Origin: Bryobacteraceae bacterium
GTDB lineage: Bacteria; Acidobacteriota; Terriglobia; Bryobacterales; Bryobacteraceae
Assembly: GCA_041394945.1 (NCBI GenBank)
Contig: JAWKHH010000003.1
Span: 1,116,001 to 1,180,000, forward strand
Direction: 5' to 3'
DNA length: 64,000 nucleotides
Position 1 is the first letter of the stretch. Each line of letters begins with the position of its first letter. The translations under genes were made by a program, and so were the position numbers. The notes under the pieces were generated by a model. It saw only the letters and a list, made by a program, of their open reading frames with translations, searched no databases and had not been told where the DNA came from. Below, piece by piece: positions 1 to 9,294 of the stretch.

Positions 1-53
1 TTTCCAGGCTCAAAACTCGGAGTCCGGCGAATGACATCTTCGATAGGCGCTCC

Positions 54-1361
54 TCAGAACGAGTATTGCGCGAACACGTACGGGAACGTCTGTCCGGAAC
101 CGCGCGAGTTCTGCTTTAGGAACTCGCCAGCGAACAGATGGCCGACCCCAGCGCCGGCTTTCCATTGTTTCGAAACGGCGTACATCATTGTGAAGTCGAG
201 TTCCGTTCCGATAGACCGCGCCGTGTTCCCGGCGCGCGGCCGGACCGTGGCTGCGCCGGCCACGTTGTAGAGAGCGTCGCGCGCGCTGGCAAGCCAAAGC
301 CAATGGTAGTCGGCGTTGAATTGCAGCTTCTTGTGCGGTTTGATGTCGAACCCGGTGCGTACGTTGTTCATGTTCTGCCAGCCCACCGCGTCCACCAGCC
401 CGTAGAAAAGGTGGTTGGTGCCAAGCAGATGATCGAACGTGCGGTGCGTGCGGTCGCCCGGATTCTTGTCGCCGGAGGCGTAGCTGTACTCGGCGGAAAC
501 GTGCGGCTTCCAGGCGTGGGAGCCGATCGTGCGCCCGCCCACCAGCGCCACCGCCGTACCGGTGTGGGTCAACGCGCCCACCGTGCCCCATTGGCGTGCG
601 ATTTCGATCTGGTAGTCGAAGCCGCGCAGTTGCTTCGCGCCGGGTAGGGACGCGAGGCGGAAGCCGCCCGTCCAGATGGAGGCGTTGCCGGTCTTCCACA
701 GCAGGTACGGCTCGAAGACGGCGGCCGGAACCACCTTCTTCAACGATCCGTACGCGCCGTGGATGTTAAACCCGCGCCGCGGCTGGTTGAGCCGCCGCAG
801 CGGATCCGTCTGCACCACCGTCGAAGCGAACAGGTCGACCTTCGCGTTCGCCGTGCCCAGTTCCAACTTCACGGCGTCCCAGTTGCGCGCGTTGTTGGTC
901 CAGTCGAGCGGACCGAGCACCCGCTGCGCGCCGTAGTTGAGCAACTGGCGCCCCACGGTGAGCTTCACCGGCCCATTCGTCTTGCCGAAACGGACGTAGG
1001 CCTGCCGCACGTCGGCCGTATCTTTGAAGATGCCGAGCGGACGTCCCACGTCCATGCCGGAGACGCGCGAATCCTGGCCCTGAAAGTAAACGCTCATCCA
1101 GGACGCCGGAACCAACTCGATATTCACGCGTGTCCGGAACAATCCGTACATGTCGTTGTTGCCGGACTGGTAGTTGAAGCCGGTGCGGCCTTCCATGCGC
1201 GTGCGAAACTCGCCGGAGAGCTTCAGCCATTTGGGAAAACGCTCTTCGGTGACGCTCGCGATGGTGCGATCGACGGCGGAAGGCGGCGGCGCGGCGGCCG
1301 GAGCCGCGGCCGTTTCCGCCCACGCCGCCGTGGAGCAGAGGAGGACGGCGATGATGCGCAT
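54..1361 (-). CDS. Alginate-export-family outer-membrane barrel in the nitrate operon
   Basis: Predicted 435-residue outer-membrane beta-barrel, probably a passive channel. It has a signal peptide (MRIIAVLLCSTAAWAE), an Ala/Pro-rich linker, then alternating polar/hydrophobic strands with barrel-like stretches such as GEFRTRMEGR and VGRQLLNYGAQRV, and ends in an aromatic Phe as barrel proteins usually do. Length and motifs fit the Alginate_exp family, but the substrate cannot be read from sequence. The ATG lies two bases past the stop of the NarK-type transporter (TGACCATG), so the two are probably translationally coupled. By context it may pass nitrate or nitrite across the outer membrane; that is inference. 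Family confident, substrate unknown. Confidence 0.8.
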   Translation of the reverse strand: MRIIAVLLCSTAAWAETAAAPAAAPPPSAVDRTIASVTEERFPKWLKLSGEFRTRMEGRTGFNYQSGNNDMYGLFRTRVNIELVPASWMSVYFQGQDSRVSGMDVGRPLGIFKDTADVRQAYVRFGKTNGPVKLTVGRQLLNYGAQRVLGPLDWTNNARNWDAVKLELGTANAKVDLFASTVVQTDPLRRLNQPRRGFNIHGAYGSLKKVVPAAVFEPYLLWKTGNASIWTGGFRLASLPGAKQLRGFDYQIEIARQWGTVGALTHTGTAVALVGGRTIGSHAWKPHVSAEYSYASGDKNPGDRTHRTFDHLLGTNHLFYGLVDAVGWQNMNNVRTGFDIKPHKKLQFNADYHWLWLASARDALYNVAGAATVRPRAGNTARSIGTELDFTMMYAVSKQWKAGAGVGHLFAGEFLKQNSRGSGQTFPYVFAQYSF

Positions 1362-1363
1362 GG

Positions 1364-2701
1364 TCAGTCTCCCATCGCCGGGGCAAACTCGCCCTGCAGC
1401 CGCGAACGCATTTCTTCTTCCGCGCGGCGTTCGTCGCTTTCCGAGAACCGCACCAGAAAGCTCAGCGCCGAGCTCAGCGTCACGATCACGCCGAGAATCA
1501 GCAGCGCCTGTGGCCACGTCAGCGCTTCGTTCTTGAAGAGGAATCCGGCCGAAACCGCCCCCGCGTTGCCGCCCGCCCCGACGATCCCCGCCACGGCGCC
1601 CAGCGCCCGCTTGTTGATGAAGGGCACCACGGAGAACGTCGCGCCCTCCGACATCTGCACGAAGAGGCTGAACAGAATCAGCGCGCCGATGGCCACCGGC
1701 AGCAGCGTGAGCCGAGAGAAGAACATCAGCGCCAGGCCTTCGCAGAAGATCACCAGGCCCAGGAAGTAGACGCGGCCCTTCAGGCCCCACTTGATGCCGG
1801 CCTTGTCGCCGAACACGCCGCCCAGCGTGCGGGCGAAGATGTTCATCAACCCGAACAGGCTCGCCACCAGGCCGGCCGTCTTCAGGCCCAGCCCGAAGTA
1901 GTCGGTGAAGTAGAGCGCAGCGATGTTGTTGATCGTCAGCTCGATGCCGAAGCAGGCGCCGTACAGCACAAACAGCGCCCAGACCCGGGGATCCTTGGCT
2001 GCCTCGAGGAATGCGCTCGCCGCGCGGCCCTTGTCCTCAATCTGGCCCGTGGAGCGAAGCGCGTCGAAGTCTCCGTCCGGCGTGTCCTTCGTCATCAAGT
2101 AGTAGGCGATGCCTACCAGAAACAGCGCCGCGCCGGGAACGATCATCGCGAAACGCCAGCCCCAGTAGTTGCCCACGCCGAGGCCGAGAAACGCGCTGAA
2201 CAACAACGGCATCACCATCTGCGTCACGCCGCCGCCGAGGTTCCCCCAGCCGGCCGTCGTCGCGTTGGCGGTCCCCACCACGTTCGGCGCGAACATCACC
2301 GACGTGTGGTACTGCGTGATTACGAACGAAGCGCCGATCGCGCCGATGGCGAGCCGGAAGATCAGGAAGCTCGTGTAGTCGTTCGAGAGCCCGATGCCCA
2401 TCACCGGAAGCGACCCGAGCAGCAGCAGCCAGGTGTAGGCCTTGCGCGGTCCGATGCGGTCGCACAGCCAGCCGATCACCAGCCGCGCGATTACTGTGAT
2501 GGCGACCGACGCGATAATCGTGTTGCCGATCTGGCCCTTGGTCAGGTGCAGTTCTTCACGCACCACCGGCATCAGCGGCGCGATGCCGAACCAGCCGAAG
2601 AAACAAAGGAAAAACGCGAACCATGTCATGTGGAAAGCACGCATGGGAACGGTCGAAAAGTTGAAAAGATCGATCTTGGTAGCCTTGTTGCGAATCGTCA
2701 T
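1364..2701 (-). CDS. narK: NarK/NNP-family nitrate/nitrite transporter (MFS)
   Basis: 445-residue inner-membrane MFS transporter with about 12 hydrophobic segments. Both nitrate-signature motifs of the NNP family are visible: AGWGNLGGGVTQ in the first half and GIVGAGGNAGAVSAG in the second. It should import nitrate (or exchange nitrate and nitrite) for the reductases encoded just upstream. The start was placed at MTIRNKATK because AGGAGAA lies ten bases before that ATG; a longer version starting at MASLSEPK (2761) has no such site. It follows nirD by 146 bases and is coupled to the downstream barrel gene. Confidence 0.92.
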   Translation of the reverse strand: MTIRNKATKIDLFNFSTVPMRAFHMTWFAFFLCFFGWFGIAPLMPVVREELHLTKGQIGNTIIASVAITVIARLVIGWLCDRIGPRKAYTWLLLLGSLPVMGIGLSNDYTSFLIFRLAIGAIGASFVITQYHTSVMFAPNVVGTANATTAGWGNLGGGVTQMVMPLLFSAFLGLGVGNYWGWRFAMIVPGAALFLVGIAYYLMTKDTPDGDFDALRSTGQIEDKGRAASAFLEAAKDPRVWALFVLYGACFGIELTINNIAALYFTDYFGLGLKTAGLVASLFGLMNIFARTLGGVFGDKAGIKWGLKGRVYFLGLVIFCEGLALMFFSRLTLLPVAIGALILFSLFVQMSEGATFSVVPFINKRALGAVAGIVGAGGNAGAVSAGFLFKNEALTWPQALLILGVIVTLSSALSFLVRFSESDERRAEEEMRSRLQGEFAPAMGD

Positions 2702-2847
2702 TGCGACGTAATTCTCCTGTTGTGGATTGGGGAGCAATTTAGGCTCGGACAGGGAGGCCATTCGACAGCCGGGATACCCGTTCGCATCCGCGAGCGCGAT
2801 CGTGTGTTTTCCTCGAACGGTGAGGGATCCGGAATCAGGGCGGCGCT

Positions 2848-3192
2848 TCAGGCGGCCGCGACAGCCTCGTCCATGCCGAGCAGCACAATGCCGTCCTCGA
2901 CTCGGACAGGATACGTGCGCACCGCCGGAGCCGCCGTGTCACAGGGCTTGGTGACAACGCCGGATTCCAGGCAGATGCGCCAGTTATGCAGCGGACAAGT
3001 TACGTTCGCGCCGCCGACGATGCCGTCGGCGAGCGGGCCCCCGCTGTGAGGGCACCGGTTGTCCACGGCGACGAATCGGTCGCCGAGGTTGAACACCGCG
3101 ATCTCGTGGTTGCCCAGGCGGAGCGGCCGGCCCTCGCGCACCGGGATGTCGGCGGCGGCCGTGATGCGGATCCACTTCGTCTGGGAATTCAT
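2848..3192 (-). CDS. nirD: Nitrite reductase small subunit, Rieske type
   Basis: 114-residue NirD, the Rieske-like partner of the NADH nitrite reductase. The Rieske ligands are present as CPH (NRCPHSGG) and CPLHNW, so it should bind a 2Fe-2S cluster rather than being the cluster-less NirD variant. Its ATG overlaps the nirB stop as ATGA, indicating co-translation. It acts in the cytoplasm with NirB in reducing nitrite to ammonium. Confidence 0.93.
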   Translation of the reverse strand: MNSQTKWIRITAAADIPVREGRPLRLGNHEIAVFNLGDRFVAVDNRCPHSGGPLADGIVGGANVTCPLHNWRICLESGVVTKPCDTAAPAVRTYPVRVEDGIVLLGMDEAVAAA

Positions 3193-5591
3193 ACGGTGAG
3201 AGCCTCCATCGGTTGGATTTCGACGAACTGCGTCGGCCGCGGGCGCTCCCGCTCGAGCCACGCATCGTAGGACTTGTCTTTCGATTTCTGCAGACGGTCG
3301 AGCAGCGCCGCCCGCGCTTCCGCCGGCGCATAGACGGTTTCCTTCCGCACCTTCTCGATGCCCACGCGTTCGACGAAGTCGTACGTACGCTCGAGATAGT
3401 TCGCGTTCTCCCGGTAGTACTGGAAGAACACCTGCGCCGCGGCCAGCGCCTCTTCCGTGCTCTCGACTGTCACCAGCAGATCCGCCTTCCGCACGCCCTT
3501 CCCGGCGGCGCCCCCCACCACGACCTGCCAGCTTCCGTCCTGCCCCACCAGGCCGACGTCCTTCACCGTCGCCTCCGCGCAGTTGCGCGGGCATCCCACC
3601 ACCGCCATCTTGAACTTGTGCGGCGTGTACAGGTTCTCCAGCCGCCGCTCAAGCTCGATGCCCGTGGTGATCGAGTCCTGCGTGCCGAAGCGGCAGAACG
3701 TGCTTCCGACGCAGGTCTTCACCATGCGGACGCCCTTCGCGTAGGCCTGGCCGGAGGCCATGCCGAGGTCGTCCCAGATCTTCGGAAGATCGGCCTTCTT
3801 CACGCCGAGCAGGTCGATGCGCTGGCTGCCGGTAACCTTCACCATCGGTACGTTGTACTTGTCAGCCACATCCGCGATCCGGCGCAGTTCGCTCGGCGTC
3901 GTCACGCCGCCCCGCATCCGGGGCACCACCGAAAACGTGCCGTCCTTCTGAATGTTCGCGTGCACACGGTCATTGATGAACCGCGCGGACCGGTCTTCTT
4001 CGTGATCTCCGCACCAGACCATGTCCACGATGTAGCTCAACGCCGGCTTGCAGACCTCGCAGCCCTTGCCGTTCCCGTACACATCGAGAAAATCCTGTAC
4101 AGACTTGATTCGCTGCGACCTTACGATGTCCCGGACCTTCTCCTGCTGGAACGGCACGCACCCGCATAGCACCTTGTGCTTGTCTTCCTCGAACTCCGGC
4201 GCCACGGCCTTCAACAGCCGCGAGCACATGTTGCCGCAGCTTCCGCATCCCGTCGAAGCGCGCGTCCGATCCTTCAGCGCGCTCATCGAATTGATCCCAT
4301 GCGTGTGGATCGCCTCGATGATGTCGCCCTTGGTCACGCCCATGCACCCGCACACGGTTTCGCTATCGGGTATCTGCGCCGCGTCGAGTCCGGCGTCGTC
4401 GCCCGGCGGCGGAAAAAGCAGGTGCTTGCGGTGAGGCGCAAGGTCCGCGTTGGATCGCAGCCACTCGATGTAGCGGTGATCGTCGGAGGCGTCGCCGACA
4501 AGAATCACTCCGTGCAGCCGGTTGTCCTTCACCAGCAGCTTCTTGTAAATGCCGAGCGAAGGGTCCTCGTAGCGGATGCACTCGACGCCGGGGTCGCGGT
4601 CGTCGATCGATCCCGCCGAGAAGACGTCCACGCCCATGATCTTCAGCTTCGCCGCCGGCGACGCGCCGCTGAACACCGGACCTTTGTTGCCCGTCAATGT
4701 CGCCGCCAGCACCTTGCCCTGTTCGAGCAGCGGCGCCACCAGCCCGAAGATCTGGCCGCGATGCTCCGTGCACTCGCCCACCGCGAAAATATCCGGGTCC
4801 GACGTCTCCATGTAGTCGCTGACGACGATGCCCCGGTTCACCTCGAGCCCGGCCGACTTGCCGAGCGCCGTATTCGGCCGGATACCCGCCGCCACCACCA
4901 CGAGATCGGCATCGATCTCGTCGCCGGACCGGAATCGCAATCCCTCGACCCTGCCGTTGCCGAGGAACTGGTCGGTCTGCTGGCCGAGCATCACCCGCAC
5001 GCCCAGGTTCTCCATCTTGCGCTTCAGGTACGATCCGCCCGCGTGGTCGAGTTGCCGCTCCATGAGGGTATCCATCAGGTGGACCACCGTCACCTCGCAT
5101 CCCTGCACCTGCAGCCCGCGCGCCGCCTCGAGCCCCAGCAGTCCGCCGCCGATGATCACCGCCTTCGCCCCGGGCCGTGACTTCTCGAGCAGAGCCCGCG
5201 TGTCGTCAAGCGTCCGGAAGACGTGGATGTTCTTCTTCTCGACGCCCTGGATCGGCGGCACGAACGCCGAACTGCCCGTCGCCAGGATCAGCTTGTCGTA
5301 TGGCGTCTCCACGCCCTCTTCGTCCACCACCACCTGCCGCGCTGGATCCACCGCGTTCACGCGCACTCCCAGCCGCGCCTGAATGCCGTGCTTCCGATAC
5401 CAGTCGATATCGTTCAGCACGATCTCCTCGGCGGACTTCTCCCCCGCCAGCACCGACGAGAGCATGATGCGGTTGTAGTTGACGTGCGTCTCGTCGCCGA
5501 AAATCGTGATCTCGAAATCGTTGCGGTGCTTCAGCACCTGCTCCACGGCGGCCACTCCCGCCATTCCGTTTCCTACCAATACAAGTCTCAT
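3189..5591 (-). CDS. nirB: NADH-dependent nitrite reductase large subunit
   Basis: 800-residue NirB reducing nitrite to ammonium with NAD(P)H. In order: an N-terminal FAD/NAD pyridine-nucleotide oxidoreductase module (VGNGMAG near the start; IIGGGLLGLEAA for the second nucleotide fold), a BFD-like 2Fe-2S region (VCGCMGV ... GCGSCGNMC) followed by a second Cys-rich segment, then the nitrite/sulfite reductase domains. The siroheme/4Fe-4S ligands are in the last 200 residues (CVGSTFC and CPRNC). Length is close to the usual 800-850. Its start overlaps the nitrate reductase stop as ATGA. Siroheme is probably supplied by the cobA product encoded in the same operon. Confidence 0.96.
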   Translation of the reverse strand: MRLVLVGNGMAGVAAVEQVLKHRNDFEITIFGDETHVNYNRIMLSSVLAGEKSAEEIVLNDIDWYRKHGIQARLGVRVNAVDPARQVVVDEEGVETPYDKLILATGSSAFVPPIQGVEKKNIHVFRTLDDTRALLEKSRPGAKAVIIGGGLLGLEAARGLQVQGCEVTVVHLMDTLMERQLDHAGGSYLKRKMENLGVRVMLGQQTDQFLGNGRVEGLRFRSGDEIDADLVVVAAGIRPNTALGKSAGLEVNRGIVVSDYMETSDPDIFAVGECTEHRGQIFGLVAPLLEQGKVLAATLTGNKGPVFSGASPAAKLKIMGVDVFSAGSIDDRDPGVECIRYEDPSLGIYKKLLVKDNRLHGVILVGDASDDHRYIEWLRSNADLAPHRKHLLFPPPGDDAGLDAAQIPDSETVCGCMGVTKGDIIEAIHTHGINSMSALKDRTRASTGCGSCGNMCSRLLKAVAPEFEEDKHKVLCGCVPFQQEKVRDIVRSQRIKSVQDFLDVYGNGKGCEVCKPALSYIVDMVWCGDHEEDRSARFINDRVHANIQKDGTFSVVPRMRGGVTTPSELRRIADVADKYNVPMVKVTGSQRIDLLGVKKADLPKIWDDLGMASGQAYAKGVRMVKTCVGSTFCRFGTQDSITTGIELERRLENLYTPHKFKMAVVGCPRNCAEATVKDVGLVGQDGSWQVVVGGAAGKGVRKADLLVTVESTEEALAAAQVFFQYYRENANYLERTYDFVERVGIEKVRKETVYAPAEARAALLDRLQKSKDKSYDAWLERERPRPTQFVEIQPMEALTV

Positions 5592-7771
5592 TGACGTGCT
5601 CCGGACCGTTCAACGCGGACGGCGCATTGTTTGTAGTTGGGTTCGCGCGACACGGGGTCGAACGCGCTCTGGGTCACTTCATTGACATTGGTTTCGAAAT
5701 AGTGGAAGGGCATGAAAAGCTGCCCGGGGGCGATGATCTCCGTCAGGCGCAGTTCCACGTTGCGGACACGGCCGCGCCGCGAAACCAGGTCGATCCGGTC
5801 GTGGCTGCGAAGGCCGAACCGCTGCGCGTCCCGAGGGTTCATCTCGAGCCACGCGTGCGGCGACAATCGCTCCAGGATCGCCACTTCTTTCGTCTTGGTC
5901 CGCGTGTGCCAGTGCTCCACCGTCCGGCCCGTGTTCAGCACGAAGGGAAAATCGTTGGTCGGCTGTTCCGGATATGGCTCCCACTTCGCGCAGACCAGCT
6001 TCGCCTTTCCGTCCGCGCTCCAGAACCGTCCGTCGCCGTAAAGCCGCGAAGGCGACGTGCTCGTCGACCCCTCCGGGAACGGCCACTGCACCGCACCCTT
6101 CTCGGCGAGCAGTTCGTAGCTGATGCCCGAGTAGTCGCACAGGCGGCCCTTGGATACGCGCCGCCATTCGTTGAATGCGTCTTCCACCGTCGTCCAGCCC
6201 GGATACAACTCGTCCCGAACCCCCATCTTCTCGGCCAGCCCAAGAAAGATGTCGAAGTCAGACCGCGCCTCGCCCACCGGTTCCACCGCCTTGTTCACCT
6301 TGCTCACCCGGCGCTCCGAGTTCGTGTAGGTGCCTTCCTTCTCGCCCCAGATCGCGGCCGGAAGCACCAGGTGCGCCAGTTCGGTGGTGGGCGTCGGATG
6401 ATAGCCGTCCTGCACGACCAGGAACTCCAGGTTGGAGAGCGCCTGCCGCAGCACGTCCTGGTTCGGGAACGAAACCAGCGGGTTCGTCGCGATGATCCAC
6501 ATCGCCTTGATCTTTCCGGCGACGGCCCCTTCCACGATGTCCGGGTACGCCCACCCACGCTTCGCCGGCAGCCGTGACTCGTCGATGTTCCACAGCGCCG
6601 CGATCGCCGCGCGGTCCGCCGGATCGTCGAACTTCCGGTATCCCGGCAGGCTCGACGTGAAGCCCGTCTCGCGCGTGCCCATCGCGTTGCACTGCCCGGT
6701 GATCGAAAACGGCGACGAACCCGAGTGGCCCAGCTTGCCGGTGAGCAGTGACAGGTTGCAGATCGCGCTCACCGTCTCGGTGCCCTTGGTCGAATGGTTC
6801 ACGCCCATCGTCCAGCCGATGAACACGCTCTTGGCGCGGCCCACGTAGAAGGCCGTCTTGAAGAGCTGGTCTTCGCTCAGCCCGGTGATCTGGCAGACGC
6901 GCTCCGGCGCGTAGTCCTCAAGGAACGTCTCGAGTTCCGCGAAACCGGTGGTGTGCGCGTCGATATACTCGCGGTCGATCCAACCCTGCTGGATCAGGAT
7001 GTGCGCGATGCCGTTGAGCAGCGCAAGATCCGAACGCGGCGCCACCGGCAGGTGGAGGTCCGCCATCATCGCCGTTTTCGAAACGCGCGGATCCGCGACA
7101 ATCAGCTTCTTCCCGTGGTTCGCCTCGAGGTACTGGCAGAGGATCGGATGATTGTCCGCGATGTTGGCGCCGATCAGCAGCACCACGTCGGCGGTTTCCA
7201 TGTCCTCGTACGCGCCCGGAGGTCCGTCGCTGCCGAACGATAGCTTGTAGCCGGATACCGCGCTCGCCATGCACAGCGTCGTGTTGCCGTCGTAGTTCGT
7301 CGTGCCGAATCCCAACTGCGCCAGCTTGCCCAGCGTGTAGAACTCCTCGGTCACCAACTGGCCCGTGCTCAGCACGCCGAGCGATTGCGTTCCGTGCTTC
7401 TCCTGAACCGCCCGAAACTTCTCCACCATCGCCGTGAGCGCCTCGTCCCAGCTCACCGGTTCGAGCTTCCCGTTCTTCCGGAGCAGCGGCTGCTTCAGCC
7501 GGTTCTCCGTGTCGATGATGTAGTGCTCGGAAAGCCCCTTCGGACATAGCTTCCCGCGGTTCACCGGGTGCGTCGCCAAGGCTCGCGAGGCTACCGCCTT
7601 GCCTTCCTTCACGCCGATCTCGATGCCGCAGCCCACCGAGCAGTATCCGCACGTGGTGGCCACCCACTTTTCGGGAATCTTCTTCGCCGATGTGAAACCG
7701 GTGGACTCGCCCCGGGCGTAGGCGTATTCACTCGAGAGATTGTCGAGCCCGATCAGCCGCTTGACGTTCAT
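5588..7771 (-). CDS. nasA: Assimilatory nitrate reductase, molybdopterin catalytic subunit
   Basis: 727-residue molybdenum bis-MGD oxidoreductase reducing nitrate to nitrite. The N-terminal 4Fe-4S motif is TTCGYCSVGCG with the fourth Cys in GKLCPKG; the long molybdopterin domain and C-terminal molydopterin-binding domain (TGRTVEHWHT region) follow. There is no C-terminal BFD 2Fe-2S domain, so electrons must come from a partner. The start MNVKRLIGL is preceded by GGAGGAAAGCGGC and its ATG overlaps the stop of the fused Fe-S/membrane gene (ATGA). The size matches NarB/NasA-type enzymes. Assignment as assimilatory rests on nirB/nirD/narK linkage and the absence of a Tat signal. Confidence 0.93.
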   Translation of the reverse strand: MNVKRLIGLDNLSSEYAYARGESTGFTSAKKIPEKWVATTCGYCSVGCGIEIGVKEGKAVASRALATHPVNRGKLCPKGLSEHYIIDTENRLKQPLLRKNGKLEPVSWDEALTAMVEKFRAVQEKHGTQSLGVLSTGQLVTEEFYTLGKLAQLGFGTTNYDGNTTLCMASAVSGYKLSFGSDGPPGAYEDMETADVVLLIGANIADNHPILCQYLEANHGKKLIVADPRVSKTAMMADLHLPVAPRSDLALLNGIAHILIQQGWIDREYIDAHTTGFAELETFLEDYAPERVCQITGLSEDQLFKTAFYVGRAKSVFIGWTMGVNHSTKGTETVSAICNLSLLTGKLGHSGSSPFSITGQCNAMGTRETGFTSSLPGYRKFDDPADRAAIAALWNIDESRLPAKRGWAYPDIVEGAVAGKIKAMWIIATNPLVSFPNQDVLRQALSNLEFLVVQDGYHPTPTTELAHLVLPAAIWGEKEGTYTNSERRVSKVNKAVEPVGEARSDFDIFLGLAEKMGVRDELYPGWTTVEDAFNEWRRVSKGRLCDYSGISYELLAEKGAVQWPFPEGSTSTSPSRLYGDGRFWSADGKAKLVCAKWEPYPEQPTNDFPFVLNTGRTVEHWHTRTKTKEVAILERLSPHAWLEMNPRDAQRFGLRSHDRIDLVSRRGRVRNVELRLTEIIAPGQLFMPFHYFETNVNEVTQSAFDPVSREPNYKQCAVRVERSGARQ

Positions 7772-9294
7772 GCCGCTTTCCTCCCGGTCGTGAAGGCCGC
7801 CGCCATGTTCTTGCCCACCACGCTCACAAAGAACAACCATCTCCCCAGCCACTCGCCGCCCAACGCCAACAGCAGCGTAGCCACCTTCGCCGCCGCGCTC
7901 TGCGCCACCAGCGGCAGCAGGATGCCGGCCACGATCAGCACGCCCAGCCGGAGGAGGAACCAGTTCCGCAGCCGTCCGCTGAGCAGCAGCGCGGAGCCGC
8001 GCAGCTCAAACACATCGGATTGCGAAAGCCACAGGAACTTGAGCGTTTGCACCGCCAACTGCATCGCCGCTCCGCCGGCCGCCATCCACGCCGTCCACGG
8101 CGCGTCGGAAACGCCCATCGCCCGGACGAACAGCGGGCCAAGCAGCACGCCGGTCACCATGAACTCGGCGATCGTGTAGTTCGAATACCACGCCGGGCGC
8201 GCCCGTACCATGTAGATCCGCGCCGAACACGTAAGTCCGATCACGCCGCAAATCGCCGTCAGCAGCCCCACCGCCGGCCGCATCGGAAGATCGAGGAACA
8301 GCATTCCGGCGAAGGCCGACGCCACGCCGGCGAAGGCCGACAACGCCAGCACCTCGCGGCTCAGCCAGCTCCGGCGCAGCCCGCGCATCGCCCGATACGC
8401 GTAGATCGGCCTGCCGAGATGGAGCGGCGAAGCGGCCAGGCTGACTCCGGCGACGCCCAACGCCGAAAGAGCCGAAAGCCATAGCGCGCCGCCGCCGCCG
8501 AGCGCGTCAAGCAGCCACAGGACCACGAAAGCGCCGGCCGAAAGCTGCGTCAGCACGAGCATGAATACCAGTGGCCAGTGCGGATGCTCCGGCTCGATGC
8601 GCGCCGTGTCCACGCGGCCAATCGCGGGGTCGAGATTCGCCGGCTGCGTCACGCGCGTGGTGGAAATGCTGTCCGACGCTGAGGGCATCCCCGGCGCGTT
8701 GGCCGCGGCAAGGTATCCCGCGCGCCACTCGGCCACGTTCACGATCTCGATCGAGATCGCGCCTTCCGGACACGCGTTCACGCAGGCCGGAGCCATCGTG
8801 TCGGAAATCCGGTTGTGGCACATGTCGCACTTGCCAACCACGCCCCGCTCCGGGTTGAACTGCGGCACCCCGTAGGAGCAATTCCACGTGCAGTATTGGC
8901 ACCCGATGCAGGTGTCGGCGTTATGGACCACGACGCCGGTTTTCGCGTCTTTGTGGTACGCCTCCACCGGGCAGCCGATCATGCAGGAGGGCTCGAGGCA
9001 GTGATTGCAGCCCATCGAGAGATAGTGGCGCTGCGTGTGCGGAAAATAGCCGCCCTCGATCTCGCCCACACGCCGCCAGTTGATCGCGGCCGGGTTCCCG
9101 TTCTGTTCGTTGCAGGCCACCACGCAGCACTTGCAGCCGATGCACTTCGTCATGTCGAAGTGGAACCGGTACTGCTCGCCGGCTTCGAGCGGCCGCTCCG
9201 GAATCAGCGGCGATCGGCCGATCTGCACCAGCGCCTCGCGGCGCGGCGCGGCGCGATAGAGAAGTTCGCTTTCGAAGAGCGGAAGCGTCGTCAT
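7768..9294 (-). CDS. Fused DmsB-like ferredoxin and DmsC-like membrane anchor
   Basis: 508-residue fusion. Residues about 40-200 hold a DmsB/NrfC-type four-cluster ferredoxin (CIGCKCC, CNHCLEPSC, CIGCQYC, CDMCHN, CVNACPEGA). The second half has about eight hydrophobic helices resembling the DmsC quinol-oxidising anchor. It should carry electrons from the quinone pool, which is unusual for an assimilatory nitrate reductase normally fed by NADH or ferredoxin. The start MTTLPLFES overlaps the cobA stop (ATGA), and its stop overlaps nasA in the same way, so it is made with the reductase. No Tat signal, so the Fe-S domain should face the cytoplasm. Family sure; role as nitrate reductase donor is inferred. 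Confidence 0.87.
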   Translation of the reverse strand: MTTLPLFESELLYRAAPRREALVQIGRSPLIPERPLEAGEQYRFHFDMTKCIGCKCCVVACNEQNGNPAAINWRRVGEIEGGYFPHTQRHYLSMGCNHCLEPSCMIGCPVEAYHKDAKTGVVVHNADTCIGCQYCTWNCSYGVPQFNPERGVVGKCDMCHNRISDTMAPACVNACPEGAISIEIVNVAEWRAGYLAAANAPGMPSASDSISTTRVTQPANLDPAIGRVDTARIEPEHPHWPLVFMLVLTQLSAGAFVVLWLLDALGGGGALWLSALSALGVAGVSLAASPLHLGRPIYAYRAMRGLRRSWLSREVLALSAFAGVASAFAGMLFLDLPMRPAVGLLTAICGVIGLTCSARIYMVRARPAWYSNYTIAEFMVTGVLLGPLFVRAMGVSDAPWTAWMAAGGAAMQLAVQTLKFLWLSQSDVFELRGSALLLSGRLRNWFLLRLGVLIVAGILLPLVAQSAAAKVATLLLALGGEWLGRWLFFVSVVGKNMAAAFTTGRKAA

